This document shows positions 33,632-42,833 of a stretch of 64,000 nt of DNA, one piece after another. The stretch covers positions 29,527 to 93,526 of the forward strand of contig NZ_PXYL01000018.1 of assembly GCF_003012705.1 (NCBI RefSeq). The letters run 5' to 3'. A model generated the notes under the pieces. The model saw only the letters and a list, made by a program, of their open reading frames with translations. It searched no databases and had not been told where the DNA came from. The stretch's first letter is position 1. Every line of letters begins with the position of its first letter. Origin of the DNA: Pseudaminobacter soli (ex Li et al. 2025) (GTDB taxonomy: Bacteria; Pseudomonadota; Alphaproteobacteria; Rhizobiales; Rhizobiaceae). Both the position numbers and the translations under genes were made by a program.

Positions 33632-34021
33632 ATGCGCACAGCCTATGAAATCGTGAAGGGGCATTACGACGCCAACGACCGCCGTGACATGGACGGCATG
33701 CTCGCCGACATCGCCGCCGATTGCCGCTGGACCGAGATGGACGGGTTTCCCTGCGCCGGCACCTATGTCGGCCCACAGGAAATCTTCAAGAACGTCTTCG
33801 TGGCCCTCGGCGAACAGTTCGACGGCTACACTTTTACGCTGGAGCGCCTGCTCGACGCGGGCGACGACGTGATCGCGATCGGCGACTACACCGCAACGCA
33901 CAAGAAGACCGGCAAGCCGTTCAGGGCCCGCGTCGTGCATGTGTGGGGCGTGGCCGGCGACAAGATCCGCCGCTTCGAACAATTCACCGACACGCTGCGG
34001 GTGTCGGAGGCCATGCGCTGA
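33632..34021 (+). CDS. NTF2/SnoaL-like protein
   Basis: A 129-residue protein of the NTF2-like (SnoaL, ketosteroid-isomerase-like) fold: an N-terminal helix YEIVKGHYDANDRRDMDGML, a W-E-D core (CRWTEMDGFPCAGTYVG near residue 30), and strands ending VVHVWGVAGDKIRRFEQFTDT. Such proteins may be isomerases, cyclases or binding proteins. It completes the SDR-MoaF-NTF2 unit, which ends with a hairpin at 34030-34051. The catalytic role is unknown. Confidence 0.85.
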   Translation: MRTAYEIVKGHYDANDRRDMDGMLADIAADCRWTEMDGFPCAGTYVGPQEIFKNVFVALGEQFDGYTFTLERLLDAGDDVIAIGDYTATHKKTGKPFRARVVHVWGVAGDKIRRFEQFTDTLRVSEAMR

Positions 34022-34029
34022 ACGAGAAA

Positions 34030-34051
34030 GGGCGGCTCTTTCGGGCCGCCC
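34030..34051. terminator. Bidirectional-type terminator between convergent genes
   Basis: GGGCGGC (34030-34036) pairs with GCCGCCC (34045-34051), loop of eight bases, followed by ATTTAC. It lies between the NTF2-like gene (plus) and the AraC gene (minus). Confidence 0.6.
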
Positions 34052-34064
34052 ATTTACCATCCAG

Positions 34065-35000
34065 TCAACCGGCCATCTTTCGCCACTCGGACGGCGAAAG
34101 CGAATAGCGCCCGCGAAACGCGCGCGAAAAATGCGCGCTCGAGGAAAATCCCAGGCCGAAAGCGATTTCCGATATGTCGCCAGGTCGGCGCTGCGTCTCG
34201 CGCAGGCGGGATGCAGCCGCTTCCAGCCTGAGATTCCAGATATGGTCGCCCGGCGTCATCCCCTCGGCCTCGAAGGCACGATAGACATAACGGACGGAGC
34301 AGCCCAGGCGCCGCGCGATAAGAGCCGCGCCGAGGTCAGGCCGTGCGATATTGTCGGCAATAAAATCCTTTATCCGCCGTCGAAGCAGGTCGAGCGAATG
34401 AACACTCGCGCGCTCGTGATGATAATCGCCGCCAATCATCGTCCGGACCAGCTCGACCATCGTCTGGCCCACGCTGGCGCACGCCGTCTCGTCAAGTTGG
34501 TCGATTTCCCGGATGGTGGAATCCATCAGCGAGAGCAGGATGCGCTGCATCCCGGCATGGCCCGGCGGTGCAACAAAGGGCTCGGCCAGGCGCGCAACGG
34601 CAGAGGAAGGCAAAGCGCGGCGAGGCAATTGCAAGAGAAGCAGGCGAACCGGCGTCCTGTTGGTCAGCACATAGGGCCGCATGGGATCGTATATGACCGC
34701 CCCCTCGCCACCCACAGCGGCATTGCGGCCGTTCTGATGCAGGGAAGAGCGCCCATGGGTCTGGATGATGAGCTTGATCGCGTCGGGACTGTCGGAGCCG
34801 AAGGCCACGCGGTCGCCGAACACGGTATGCACGTCTGCCCCGAGCCGCGTCAACCGGCAATTGCCCAGCATGGCCGACTTCAGCCGGCTTTTCTCCTCGT
34901 CGCCGTTTTCGAAATCGAGACGAACGTTGCCGAAGAGCGAGCGTGCGACACCGGCAAAGTCGCGCCCCTTTGCGGCCTCTACCGCTGAATGAGCTGCCAT
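34065..35000 (-). CDS. AraC-family regulator (FeaR-like N-terminal domain)
   Basis: A 311-residue AraC/XylS regulator. The C-terminal part has two helix-turn-helix units (ALIARRLGCSVRYVYRAFEAEG and ISEIAFGLGFSSSAHFSRAFRGRY, about residues 220-300) and ends SPSEWRKMAG. The N-terminal part belongs to the AraC-binding type seen in FeaR and NphR, with YDPMRPYVLTN near residue 110. It follows the LivF-type gene by 14 bases on the same strand, so it may be the last gene of the ABC operon or have its own promoter. Its target is probably local. Confidence 0.9.
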   Translation of the reverse strand: MAAHSAVEAAKGRDFAGVARSLFGNVRLDFENGDEEKSRLKSAMLGNCRLTRLGADVHTVFGDRVAFGSDSPDAIKLIIQTHGRSSLHQNGRNAAVGGEGAVIYDPMRPYVLTNRTPVRLLLLQLPRRALPSSAVARLAEPFVAPPGHAGMQRILLSLMDSTIREIDQLDETACASVGQTMVELVRTMIGGDYHHERASVHSLDLLRRRIKDFIADNIARPDLGAALIARRLGCSVRYVYRAFEAEGMTPGDHIWNLRLEAAASRLRETQRRPGDISEIAFGLGFSSSAHFSRAFRGRYSLSPSEWRKMAG

Positions 35001-35014
35001 GATTTCCCCCTCCC

Positions 35015-35731
35015 TTAGCTGGCGAGATAGGCGCCGTGCAGGATTTCCGGCCTGGCCTTGAGGGTCTCGGAGGAGCCGTCGTAGACCAGCTTGCCGCGCT
35101 CCAGCACCATCGCATCACGCGCAAGGTCCAGCGCCAGGTTGGCGAATTGCTCGATCAGAAGCACGCCGATGCCGTTGCCTGTGGCGATCTTGAGCGCTTC
35201 CGCCAGCCGCTTGACGACCGTGGGTGCTAACCCCAACGAAAGCTCGTCCACGATCATGAAACGCGGGCGGGCGATGAAGGCCTGCGCCATCGCGACCATC
35301 TGCTTCTGGCCGCCGGAAAGATCGGAAGCCAGCTGCCGCCTCCGCTCGGCCAACTCCGGGAAAATGCGATAGACGCTTTCGAGCCCCTCTTTTCGGGCAG
35401 CGGGTGAGCCGTCCAGCGCCGCAACGAGTACATTCTCTTCCGCTGTGAGTTGCCCCAGCACCCGATGACCTTCCGGGACGAGCGCAATGCCGGCGCGCCG
35501 GATACGGTCGGCCGCAAGCCCTGTCAGTGGCACGCCGTCAAGGCGCACCGAACCGCCCGCGACAGGCAATGCGCCCGCCAGCGCCATCACGGTGCTGGAT
35601 TTACCTGCGCCATTGGCGCCGAGCAGCGTGCTGATTTCCCCCGCGCGTATCGTAAACGAGACGCCATGGATCACCCGCTTGCCGCCGCGTTCGACGACGA
35701 GGTTCTCGACAACCACCGAGGACGCAGTCAT
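35015..35731 (-). CDS. Branched-chain amino acid-type ABC ATPase, LivF type (copy 1)
   Basis: Second ATPase of importer copy 1. At 238 residues it has Walker A LGANGAGKSS near residue 39, canonical signature LSGGQKQMVAMAQAF near residue 137, and Walker B FMIVDELSLGLAP near residue 155. Unlike its partner LivG-type protein it keeps the full signature. The gene follows the LivG-type gene within two bases and is the last transport gene of a minus-strand operon starting at 39653. Confidence 0.92.
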   Translation of the reverse strand: MTASSVVVENLVVERGGKRVIHGVSFTIRAGEISTLLGANGAGKSSTVMALAGALPVAGGSVRLDGVPLTGLAADRIRRAGIALVPEGHRVLGQLTAEENVLVAALDGSPAARKEGLESVYRIFPELAERRRQLASDLSGGQKQMVAMAQAFIARPRFMIVDELSLGLAPTVVKRLAEALKIATGNGIGVLLIEQFANLALDLARDAMVLERGKLVYDGSSETLKARPEILHGAYLAS

Positions 35732-35732
35732 C

Positions 35733-36437
35733 TCAGAGTTCTCCCAGATAGGCGCGGCGAACGTCGGGGTGGGCGAGCACGGTTCCCGTCGGGCCGATGG
35801 CCAGCAGCTTGCCGTAGTCGAGCACTATGGTCTCCTTGCACATCGCCCGGATCAGCTCGACATCGTGGTCGATCACCAGCACTTGCGCGCCAAACTCGGC
35901 CGGAACGCGCAGGATGAGTTCTCGCAGCGTGTTCCCCTCCTCCTCGGTCAAGCCCGCTGCCGGCTCGTCGAGCAGTATCAGCTTTGGTTTGCCGATGATG
36001 CATTTGCCGAGCTCGACAAGGCGCCGCTCGAAGAGGTTTAGCGATTGGCCGAGCCGGTCGCCAAGCGCCCCCAGACCGACGAAAGTCAGCGCCTCGTCTA
36101 TGGCCTCGTGCCTGTCGGGTGCTGCCACGACGTGATCGGCGATCGCCTTAAGATTGCCGCGGACCGTCAGGTCCTCGACCACCTGCTCCGTCTGAAAGGA
36201 ACGGCGCAGGCCGTGCCGCACGCGCTGCAGGGGCGTCATGGCGAGCAACGGCTGTCCACCAAGCATGACATTGCCGCGCACCGGCGTCACGAAACCCGAC
36301 AGCACGTTGAGCAAGGTCGTCTTGCCGGCCCCGTTGGGGCCGATGAGCCCCGCAACCGGCGCGGTCAGCGTTGCGGTCAGGCCGTTGATCGGCCTTACGC
36401 CGCCGAACTGCACCATCACATCTTCGATGACGATCAT
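35733..36437 (-). CDS. Branched-chain amino acid-type ABC ATPase, LivG type (copy 1), altered signature
   Basis: First ATPase of importer copy 1. At 234 residues it has Walker A GPNGAGKTT near residue 38 and Walker B KLILLDEPAAGL near residue 150. The ABC signature, normally YGQQR or SGGQ, reads LNLFERRLVELGKCI, so the conserved Gly is lost. One degenerate site can be tolerated in heterodimeric ABC ATPases, and the LivF-type partner is canonical. It overlaps the permease gene by four bases. Confidence 0.9.
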   Translation of the reverse strand: MIVIEDVMVQFGGVRPINGLTATLTAPVAGLIGPNGAGKTTLLNVLSGFVTPVRGNVMLGGQPLLAMTPLQRVRHGLRRSFQTEQVVEDLTVRGNLKAIADHVVAAPDRHEAIDEALTFVGLGALGDRLGQSLNLFERRLVELGKCIIGKPKLILLDEPAAGLTEEEGNTLRELILRVPAEFGAQVLVIDHDVELIRAMCKETIVLDYGKLLAIGPTGTVLAHPDVRRAYLGEL

Positions 36438-37465
36438 TGCTCCCTCCCCGCTGCCCGGCGCAGCCGGCTGGCAAGCGCGGCGATCTGGCCGGCGATGCCG
36501 GAGGGGGCCGTCGCAAGCGCGTGGAACAGCGCAACGCCAAAAATGCCGATGGTCATGTAACCGTCCATCCCCAGATCGGTCAGCAGCGCCGGAATCGCGC
36601 GCAGCAGAAGGCCGGCGATCAGCGCACCGTACCAGTTGAACACGCCGCCCACGATGGCGAGCGCAAACAGGTTCAGGCTCTCGAAGGCCCCAAAGGCGCG
36701 GCCATCGAGCTGGCCGACATTGCCGGCAAGCAAGGCGCCTGCGATGCCGGCTAGGAAGCCGCTCAGCGCGAAGGCCCAGGCTTTGTAGGTCAGGACATCA
36801 ACACCACTGGCCACCGCAACCGTTTCGCCCTTGCGGATCAAGGTCCAGGCGCGTCCCGGCCGCGACAGCTTGTGCCATTGAGCGACCAGCAGCCCGATCC
36901 CCGTCACAGCGCAGACATAGAGGAAATAAGCAACCGCCCCATCGGCGAGATCTGGCCGCGGAAGCATTGCACGGCCCGAACCGTCGGCACGGCCCAAAAA
37001 GCCTGGCCCGCCATCGGGAAAGCCCCAGGCGCTGATGACGATCTGGAACGCACCGGCAAGCATGAGGGTCACCAGAGCCAGATAAAGCCCGCGCAGGCGT
37101 AGGGCAGGAATGCCGAAGACGAGGCCAACGAACGAGGCGACGATGCCGCCCGCAAGCATGCTGACCTCGAAGGGCGGGTGGAATGCATGTCCGATCCGCA
37201 GCGTCACCCAGCCGCCTACGCCAACAAGCGCGAATTGGCAGAGCGAAACGAGCCCCAGCTGGCCATAGAGAATTGCAAGGCCCGCGACCGACAGCGACAG
37301 CGCCACGGTGGACGTCGCAGCTGACAGCCAGAACGAGTTGGCAAGACTTGCCACGACAAGCGCAAACACCGCCATCGTCAGCGGCACGTGGAGAAGCTGC
37401 TTCAGCGTCTTCGACGCGGGGGCGCGAGCCGGTAGCGCCTGCGCGGTCTGTTCAGAAGCGCTCAT
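36434..37465 (-). CDS. Branched-chain amino acid-type ABC permease, LivM type (copy 1)
   Basis: Inner-membrane subunit, 343 residues from the ATG at 37465, which overlaps the LivH-type stop as ATGA. The longer frame upstream to 37759 is only a shadow of the LivH-type gene. Hydrophobic throughout after a short cytoplasmic N-terminus (MSASEQTAQALP), with LYGQLGLVSLCQFALVGVG near residue 65 and the LivM-typical AFALSGFLAGIAGALLAG near residue 235. Confidence 0.92.
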   Translation of the reverse strand: MSASEQTAQALPARAPASKTLKQLLHVPLTMAVFALVVASLANSFWLSAATSTVALSLSVAGLAILYGQLGLVSLCQFALVGVGGWVTLRIGHAFHPPFEVSMLAGGIVASFVGLVFGIPALRLRGLYLALVTLMLAGAFQIVISAWGFPDGGPGFLGRADGSGRAMLPRPDLADGAVAYFLYVCAVTGIGLLVAQWHKLSRPGRAWTLIRKGETVAVASGVDVLTYKAWAFALSGFLAGIAGALLAGNVGQLDGRAFGAFESLNLFALAIVGGVFNWYGALIAGLLLRAIPALLTDLGMDGYMTIGIFGVALFHALATAPSGIAGQIAALASRLRRAAGREQ

Positions 37466-38328
37466 CGGTCTTTCAGCGCGGCCTTGGCCGTGCCCCCCAA
37501 AATCGTGACCGCGACGAGCGCGATGATGAACGGAGCTGCCGCCCGGTAGGGCGAAATCCAAGCGATCGGCGTAAGCACCGCCTCGGCAATCCCCACGAGC
37601 AGGCCGGCCATCGCCGTCACCCAAAGGGAACGCAGCTGACCGAGGATTGCCGCGGCAATGGCCGGGATGACCAGCAGGGTCAGGAAGGTGCCCTGCAGGC
37701 GCACGAGGTCGGCCAACAGTAGGCCGGCAAAACCGGAAAACACGCCGGTAATCACCCAAGCCGCCGTCTCGGTGTAAAGAATGCGCACGCCGAGGATCGC
37801 GCTCAGGTCGCGATCATTGGCAAGCGCGCGCATGTCGAGGCCAAGGCGAGTGCGGTTGAGCAGCAGCGTGATGGCGCCGACCATCAGCACAGCCAGGAAA
37901 ATGGCGATGATGCGCGTATAGGTCAGGCGCACATCGAAAATGGAAAGGAACATCTGGTCGGTGGGAAACTGCAGCCGCCTTGGCAGCTCGCCCCAGATCA
38001 TCCCCATCGCCGCGATCAGGACAAGCGCCGGCGCCAGCGTTCCCACCGCCCGCACCACCGTGTCACGTTGCGAAAGCAGGGGCGCAAAGACCCGGCCGTA
38101 GATGAAGCTGATTGCGGTCGAAACCGCCACCGCCGCGAGAATGGCGACGAATAGCGGCATCTTCCACTCGAGCGCCTGCCAGGCGACATGCGCGCCCATG
38201 GCTCCAAACGCGCCGAAAGCAAAATTCAGCACGCCCGTAGCACGGAAGAGAATGACGAGCCCCACGCCCGAAAGGGCATAGACGGCACCGATCCCCAAGC
38301 CGGAAATGATGAAGGGCAAAATATTCAC
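37462..38328 (-). CDS. Branched-chain amino acid-type ABC permease, LivH type (copy 1)
   Basis: Inner-membrane subunit of importer copy 1, 288 residues. It has the LivH start pattern (ISGLGIGAVYALSGVGLVILFRATGVLNFAFGA) and several further hydrophobic helices. It lies 71 bases after the binding-protein gene, and that gap contains a strong stem-loop, and it overlaps the LivM-type gene by four bases. Confidence 0.93.
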   Translation of the reverse strand: MNILPFIISGLGIGAVYALSGVGLVILFRATGVLNFAFGAFGAMGAHVAWQALEWKMPLFVAILAAVAVSTAISFIYGRVFAPLLSQRDTVVRAVGTLAPALVLIAAMGMIWGELPRRLQFPTDQMFLSIFDVRLTYTRIIAIFLAVLMVGAITLLLNRTRLGLDMRALANDRDLSAILGVRILYTETAAWVITGVFSGFAGLLLADLVRLQGTFLTLLVIPAIAAAILGQLRSLWVTAMAGLLVGIAEAVLTPIAWISPYRAAAPFIIALVAVTILGGTAKAALKDR

Positions 38329-38353
38329 GTGTCGATCCTTTCGGGTCGGACAG

Positions 38354-38380
38354 CCCCGCGGCCCTCTTCAGGCCGCGGGG
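38354..38380 (-). terminator. Strong intercistronic hairpin after binding-protein gene (copy 1)
   Basis: CCCCGCGGCC and GGCCGCGGGG form a perfect 10-bp stem around a 7-base loop, 19 bases after the binding-protein stop. No T-run. Probably reduces readthrough into the permease genes or protects the upstream mRNA. Confidence 0.65.
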
Positions 38381-38399
38381 TAGGACGGATGAACGGAAA

Positions 38400-39653
38400 T
38401 CAGTTCAATCCGGCAGACTTTTCGTAGGCGCGGATGTCTTTCAGTTCCGGATCGGGCGACGGCGCGCAGTCGGACACCACCTTCCACTTGCCGCTTTCGC
38501 TGACGGCCATGCGCGTGGTGGAATTGGCATTGTGCCGGGCTTGGCCTTCGCCGAAATACCAGGGCGCGCAGAAGATATCGCTCTTGAAATCCTTCACCTT
38601 GCGAACAGCCTCGGCCGCAGTTTCGCGCGTGATGTTGGCAGGATCGAGCGTCATCAGCGCCTTTTCGGTGATGCGCGCGGCAAGGTAGCCGGCCTGGGCG
38701 AAAGTATCGCGCGGATCCGACTTCTGGCCGTATTCGTCCATTACGGCCAGCCAGTTCTGATTGTCTTCCGTGGTGGCCTCGAGGTCGTTGAATTCCATGT
38801 TGACATAGAACTTGCCGTCCCAGCCGGAGCCGATGGTCGAGGGGACCGAAAGGTCATATGCCGAAGCCGCGCTGAGGAAGGTGGTCGTTTGGTTGAGGCC
38901 CTGTTCCTCGGCCGCCGTGAGCAGCGGCACAGCAACGCCCTTGGACATGCCGAGCACGATCACGTCAGGCTTGCTCGCGGCCGCCTGGAGGATGATCGAG
39001 GTGGCGTCCGCCGAACCCGGATCCATCAGGATCGTCTCGGCCGCAAATCCCTTTTCCTTGGCCAACAGCATCACGCCATCGCAAGACCAGGTGCCAACAT
39101 TCGGGATGTTGGGACCGATGCAGACCACCGACTTGGCGTTGAGCTTGTCCAGCGCATAGCCCATAGCACCCAGCATGGAGACGCGCGGACCCGCATTGGT
39201 GGGTGCGTAGTTGTCGGCAAAGAAGCACTCGCGCGGCACGCCGACGCCGGCGACCACCAGGATGCCGGCCTTCTTGTAGAATTCGGCATTGGCGCCGCAT
39301 TCGACATAGCTGGAGTTGCCGACCATCAGCACGGCCTTCTGGTCGTCCACCAGCTTGGCGGCAAGCTGGGCTGCCGTTTCAGGATTCCACTGATCGTCCT
39401 CGACGAGATATTTGACGGGGCGTCCCTTGATGCCGCCATTGGCGTTCAGGCAGTCGAAATAGGCCTTGGCGGCCTTGGTTGAATTCGAGAAGTCGTCCGG
39501 GCCTGTCTTGCCGGTGATCGCGCCGATGATGATCGGCTCGCCGGTCGCCGCCTGTCCGCTGCCATCACCGCAGGATGCGGCCGCATGCGCGCTGAACGCC
39601 GAGCACAACGTCAAGGCCAGGCCGACCGCCAGCCCCCTAATCGATATCTTCAT
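38400..39653 (-). CDS. ABC substrate-binding protein (Peripla_BP_6, branched-chain amino acid type), copy 1
   Basis: Periplasmic ligand-binding protein of 417 residues, a normal length. A signal peptide (MKISIRGLAVGLALTLCSAFSAHA) is followed by a Cys-containing start ASCGDGSG. The typical PIIIGAITGKTGPDDFSNSTKAA, with KAYFDCLNANGGIKGRPVKYL, lies near residue 40-85, as in LivK-type proteins. It is followed by its permease and ATPase genes. The GMC oxidoreductase and aldehyde dehydrogenase genes just upstream suggest an alcohol- or amine-type ligand rather than leucine, but that is inference. Confidence 0.92.
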   Translation of the reverse strand: MKISIRGLAVGLALTLCSAFSAHAAASCGDGSGQAATGEPIIIGAITGKTGPDDFSNSTKAAKAYFDCLNANGGIKGRPVKYLVEDDQWNPETAAQLAAKLVDDQKAVLMVGNSSYVECGANAEFYKKAGILVVAGVGVPRECFFADNYAPTNAGPRVSMLGAMGYALDKLNAKSVVCIGPNIPNVGTWSCDGVMLLAKEKGFAAETILMDPGSADATSIILQAAASKPDVIVLGMSKGVAVPLLTAAEEQGLNQTTTFLSAASAYDLSVPSTIGSGWDGKFYVNMEFNDLEATTEDNQNWLAVMDEYGQKSDPRDTFAQAGYLAARITEKALMTLDPANITRETAAEAVRKVKDFKSDIFCAPWYFGEGQARHNANSTTRMAVSESGKWKVVSDCAPSPDPELKDIRAYEKSAGLN

Positions 39654-39714
39654 TGGTTTCCTCCTCCAGTTTTCGTTTGCAGGCTTTCACGGCCTCCTCG
39701 CCGCGTGCCATGCT

Positions 39715-41310
39715 TCAAGCCGCACGCTCCTTGCCGGTCATGAAGGCAGCGCAGCGCGCCGCGATCATCATCACGGGCGCGTTGGTGTTGCCCGAGACCA
39801 GCGTCGGCATGACCGAGGCATCGCAAACGCGCAGCCCCTCCACACCGCGAACCTTGAGATCATTGCCGACGACCGCCAGCCGATCGTCCTCGTGCCCCAT
39901 TCGCGCCGTTCCGGCGGGATGAAAGACGGTCTTGGCCGTTTGCCGGATATAGTCGCGTAGCGCGACAGGATCCTTCTCAATGCCCGGCCTGGGCAGAACG
40001 CGGCGCTTGACAAGCTTTGCCAGCGCCGGCGCTTCAAGAATGCGGATGGCCGTCTCGACGCCGCGCACCAGGGTTTCGATGTCGGCAGGGTCCGACAGGA
40101 GATTGGCGTCGAACTCCGGCTTGTCGTTCGGGTTGGCCGTCTTCAGGCGGATCGTCCCGCGCGAGCGCGGGCGCAGATAGCAGGGGCCAATGCTGAGGCC
40201 GTGGCCCGGCTCCGGCTCGCGGTCGAGGAAGCCTATCAGCACCGGCAGAACATGGAACTGCACGTCCGGCTGGCCGGTGCCCGCCGTATCGACGAAGCCG
40301 CCGCATTCGACCACATTCGATGCGAGGAGGCCTCGATGGGAAACAAGATAACGGGCCATGTGGCCCACCGCGCGCAGACCCTTGTCGTGCCCAAGGATCG
40401 AGATCGGTTCACGCGTCTCCCCCTGCACCGGCACCTCGAGATGGTCCTGATAGTTGGCGCCGACGCCCGGCAGATCCGCCACGACCTCGATGCCAAGTGA
40501 GGAAAGGTGTGCACCGTCACCGATGCCCGAACGCTGCAGGATCTGCGGCGTGGCGATCGCTCCCGCCGTCAGCACGACCTCGCGCACGGCGCGGAAGACC
40601 GTGCCATCAGTAAGCTCGACACCCGTGGCGCGACGTCCCTCGAACAGGACGCGCGCCACCTTGCGCTCCGTCAGAACAGTGACGTTCGGGCGCTTTTCCG
40701 CGTCCCGCAGGAAGGCCTGCGCCGAACTCCACCGTCGCCCGCGATAGGTGGTGCTCTGATAAAAGCCGACGCCAGCCTGGTCGGCCCCGTTGAAATCGGG
40801 ATTGCGCGGAATGCCGATCTCAGTCGCTGCCTGAATGAAGGCTTCGCTCAGCGGATGCCGGTGGCGCGGGTTGGAGACGTGCAGATCGCCGCTCTGCCCG
40901 TGAAAGTCGCCATCGAGGCTCTCATTGTCCTCCAGCGACCGGAAGGCCGGCAGCACGTCCGCATAGGACCAGCCGCGGCACCCCATCTGCGCCCAGGTGT
41001 CATAGTCGTTCCGGTGACCGCGAATGTAGATCATCGCATTGACCGAGCTGCCGCCCCCGAGCACGTTGCCCTGCGGGGTTACGCTCGGCCGTCCATTGAG
41101 CCCCTTCTGAGGATTGGAGGCGTAGGGATGAATGTCCCGTCCCTTGCTCAGAACCTTGAAGAAGGTCGCCGGTATGTGAATCCAGGGATCGCTGTCGCGT
41201 CGACCGGATTCAATGAGCAGGACACGGTTCGCCGGGTTCTCCGAGAGGCCCTTGGCCACCACGCATCCCGACGAGCCGCCACCCACGATGATGTAGTCGA
41301 ACTCGGCCAT
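39715..41310 (-). CDS. GMC-family FAD oxidoreductase (choline dehydrogenase-like)
   Basis: FAD-dependent alcohol oxidoreductase of 531 residues from the ATG at 41310; the longer upstream frame is a shadow of the aldehyde dehydrogenase gene. It has the FAD motif YIIVGGGSSGCVVA (residues 5-18), GNVLGGGSSVNAMIYIRG near residue 80, and the C-terminal active-site block HPAGTARMG near residue 463 with SGNTNAPVMMIA at the end. It lies two bases from the aldehyde dehydrogenase, a classical alcohol-to-aldehyde-to-acid pair. Choline is one possible substrate; no clear choline-specific feature was checked. Confidence 0.92.
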   Translation of the reverse strand: MAEFDYIIVGGGSSGCVVAKGLSENPANRVLLIESGRRDSDPWIHIPATFFKVLSKGRDIHPYASNPQKGLNGRPSVTPQGNVLGGGSSVNAMIYIRGHRNDYDTWAQMGCRGWSYADVLPAFRSLEDNESLDGDFHGQSGDLHVSNPRHRHPLSEAFIQAATEIGIPRNPDFNGADQAGVGFYQSTTYRGRRWSSAQAFLRDAEKRPNVTVLTERKVARVLFEGRRATGVELTDGTVFRAVREVVLTAGAIATPQILQRSGIGDGAHLSSLGIEVVADLPGVGANYQDHLEVPVQGETREPISILGHDKGLRAVGHMARYLVSHRGLLASNVVECGGFVDTAGTGQPDVQFHVLPVLIGFLDREPEPGHGLSIGPCYLRPRSRGTIRLKTANPNDKPEFDANLLSDPADIETLVRGVETAIRILEAPALAKLVKRRVLPRPGIEKDPVALRDYIRQTAKTVFHPAGTARMGHEDDRLAVVGNDLKVRGVEGLRVCDASVMPTLVSGNTNAPVMMIAARCAAFMTGKERAA

Positions 41311-41312
41311 GA

Positions 41313-42719
41313 CTAGCTCAGAACCGTCTGGATGGTCGTGAACTCCTTCAGCCCTTCGGCGCCGAATTCCACGCCGATGCCGGACTGTTTGACGCCGCCG
41401 AAGGGCGCGTTCGGCTGGATGGCTCCGTGCTTGTTGATCCAGACCGAGCCGCATTCGAGTTGCAGCGCGTAGTGCTTGGCCTTTTCCGGATCGGACGACC
41501 AAACCGAGCCGCCTAGCCCAGCGGGATTGTCGTTCGCGCGGGCGATCACCTCGTCGATGTCTGTGTAGCGGATGATCGGCAGCGCCGGGCCGAACTGCTC
41601 CTCGTCCACAATGCGGAAGCCATGGTCCACGTCGGCTATGAGCGTGATCGGATAGAAATAGCCAGGCCGGTCCATCGGCTCGCCCCCGGTGAGGATGCGA
41701 CCGCCTTTCGCCCGCGCGTCCTCGACGAGCTCGCGTACCTTGTTGAACTGCATCTCGTTCTGGATCGGGCCGAGAATGTTCGTTTCGTCGAGGCCGTCGC
41801 CGATGGCGATCTTGCCCGCATAGTCGACCAGCGCGTTGCAGACATCGTCATAGATGCTGTCGTGCACATAGAGCCGCTTCAGCGCTGCGCAGGTCTGGCC
41901 GTTGTTGATGAAGGCGCCCCAGAACAGGCCTTCGGCGATACGGGCCGGATCGACATCGGGCAGCACGATGCCGGCGTCGTTGCCACCGAGCTCGAGGGTC
42001 AGCCGCTTCAGCGTCGCGACCGCCGAAGCCATCACCTTTTTGCCGGTCTCAGTCGAGCCGGTGAAAATCATCTTGGCGATGCCAGGGTGCGCCGAAAGAG
42101 CCGCGCCAATGCTGTTTTCGCCGGTCACCACATTTACCACGCCCGCCGGCAGTATTTCGTTCATGATCTCCACAAGGCGGATGGTCGAAAGCGGCGTCAT
42201 CGGCGACGGCTTGATGACGATCGTGTTGCCGGCACGAATGGCCGGGATGATGTGCCAGCAGGCGATCATCACCGGCCAGTTCCATGGTGTGATCGAGCCG
42301 ACGACGCCGATGGGCTTGCGGTAGAGATCGACCCGCCCCTCATTGTCGTCCTGCAGGATCTCGACCGGAAGCGAGAGTTCCGCCGTGTGACGCGTCCAGG
42401 CCAAGGCTCCGCCGATCTCGAAGCGCGACCCAAGCCCGCTAAGCGGCTTGCCCTGCTCGCGAGTCAGAAGCTGGGCCAGTTCCTCGGCATGTTCGGAGAT
42501 CTTCTCGGCAAGCGCACGGCAAGCTTGGGCGCGCTTCTCATCCGGCATGCGCGACCAACCGGCGAAGGCTTCCGCCGCCGCATCGACGGCACGGTCCAGT
42601 TCGGCCTCACTCGCAAGCGGCATGTAACCGACGATGTCGCCGTTCGACGGATTGCTGACCGGCGCATGGCTGGACACGGCAACACGCTCGCCCCCGATGA
42701 GCAGGGTATACTGCTTCAC
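41313..42719 (-). CDS. NAD(P)-dependent aldehyde dehydrogenase
   Basis: Class 3-type aldehyde dehydrogenase superfamily member, 468 residues. Catalytic Cys277 is in GQTCAALKR, the general-base Glu is in LTLELGGNDAGIV near residue 243, and the cofactor-binding block FTGSTETGKKV lies near residue 220. ITPWNWPVMI near residue 145 is also canonical. It probably oxidises the aldehyde made by the adjacent GMC enzyme. It is preceded by an AraC regulator gene of the FeaR type; FeaR itself controls an aldehyde dehydrogenase in E. coli. Confidence 0.94.
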   Translation of the reverse strand: MKQYTLLIGGERVAVSSHAPVSNPSNGDIVGYMPLASEAELDRAVDAAAEAFAGWSRMPDEKRAQACRALAEKISEHAEELAQLLTREQGKPLSGLGSRFEIGGALAWTRHTAELSLPVEILQDDNEGRVDLYRKPIGVVGSITPWNWPVMIACWHIIPAIRAGNTIVIKPSPMTPLSTIRLVEIMNEILPAGVVNVVTGENSIGAALSAHPGIAKMIFTGSTETGKKVMASAVATLKRLTLELGGNDAGIVLPDVDPARIAEGLFWGAFINNGQTCAALKRLYVHDSIYDDVCNALVDYAGKIAIGDGLDETNILGPIQNEMQFNKVRELVEDARAKGGRILTGGEPMDRPGYFYPITLIADVDHGFRIVDEEQFGPALPIIRYTDIDEVIARANDNPAGLGGSVWSSDPEKAKHYALQLECGSVWINKHGAIQPNAPFGGVKQSGIGVEFGAEGLKEFTTIQTVLS

Positions 42720-42833
42720 GATATGATCCTCCCGTAACTTTCGGGAAGGACTATGCGTGGCCCGTGCGTCCCGTGTCTTGGAGAGAAGCGCGCTCCGTCT
42801 TGGACAGGAACGCAGCGACGCCCTGCCCTTCGT

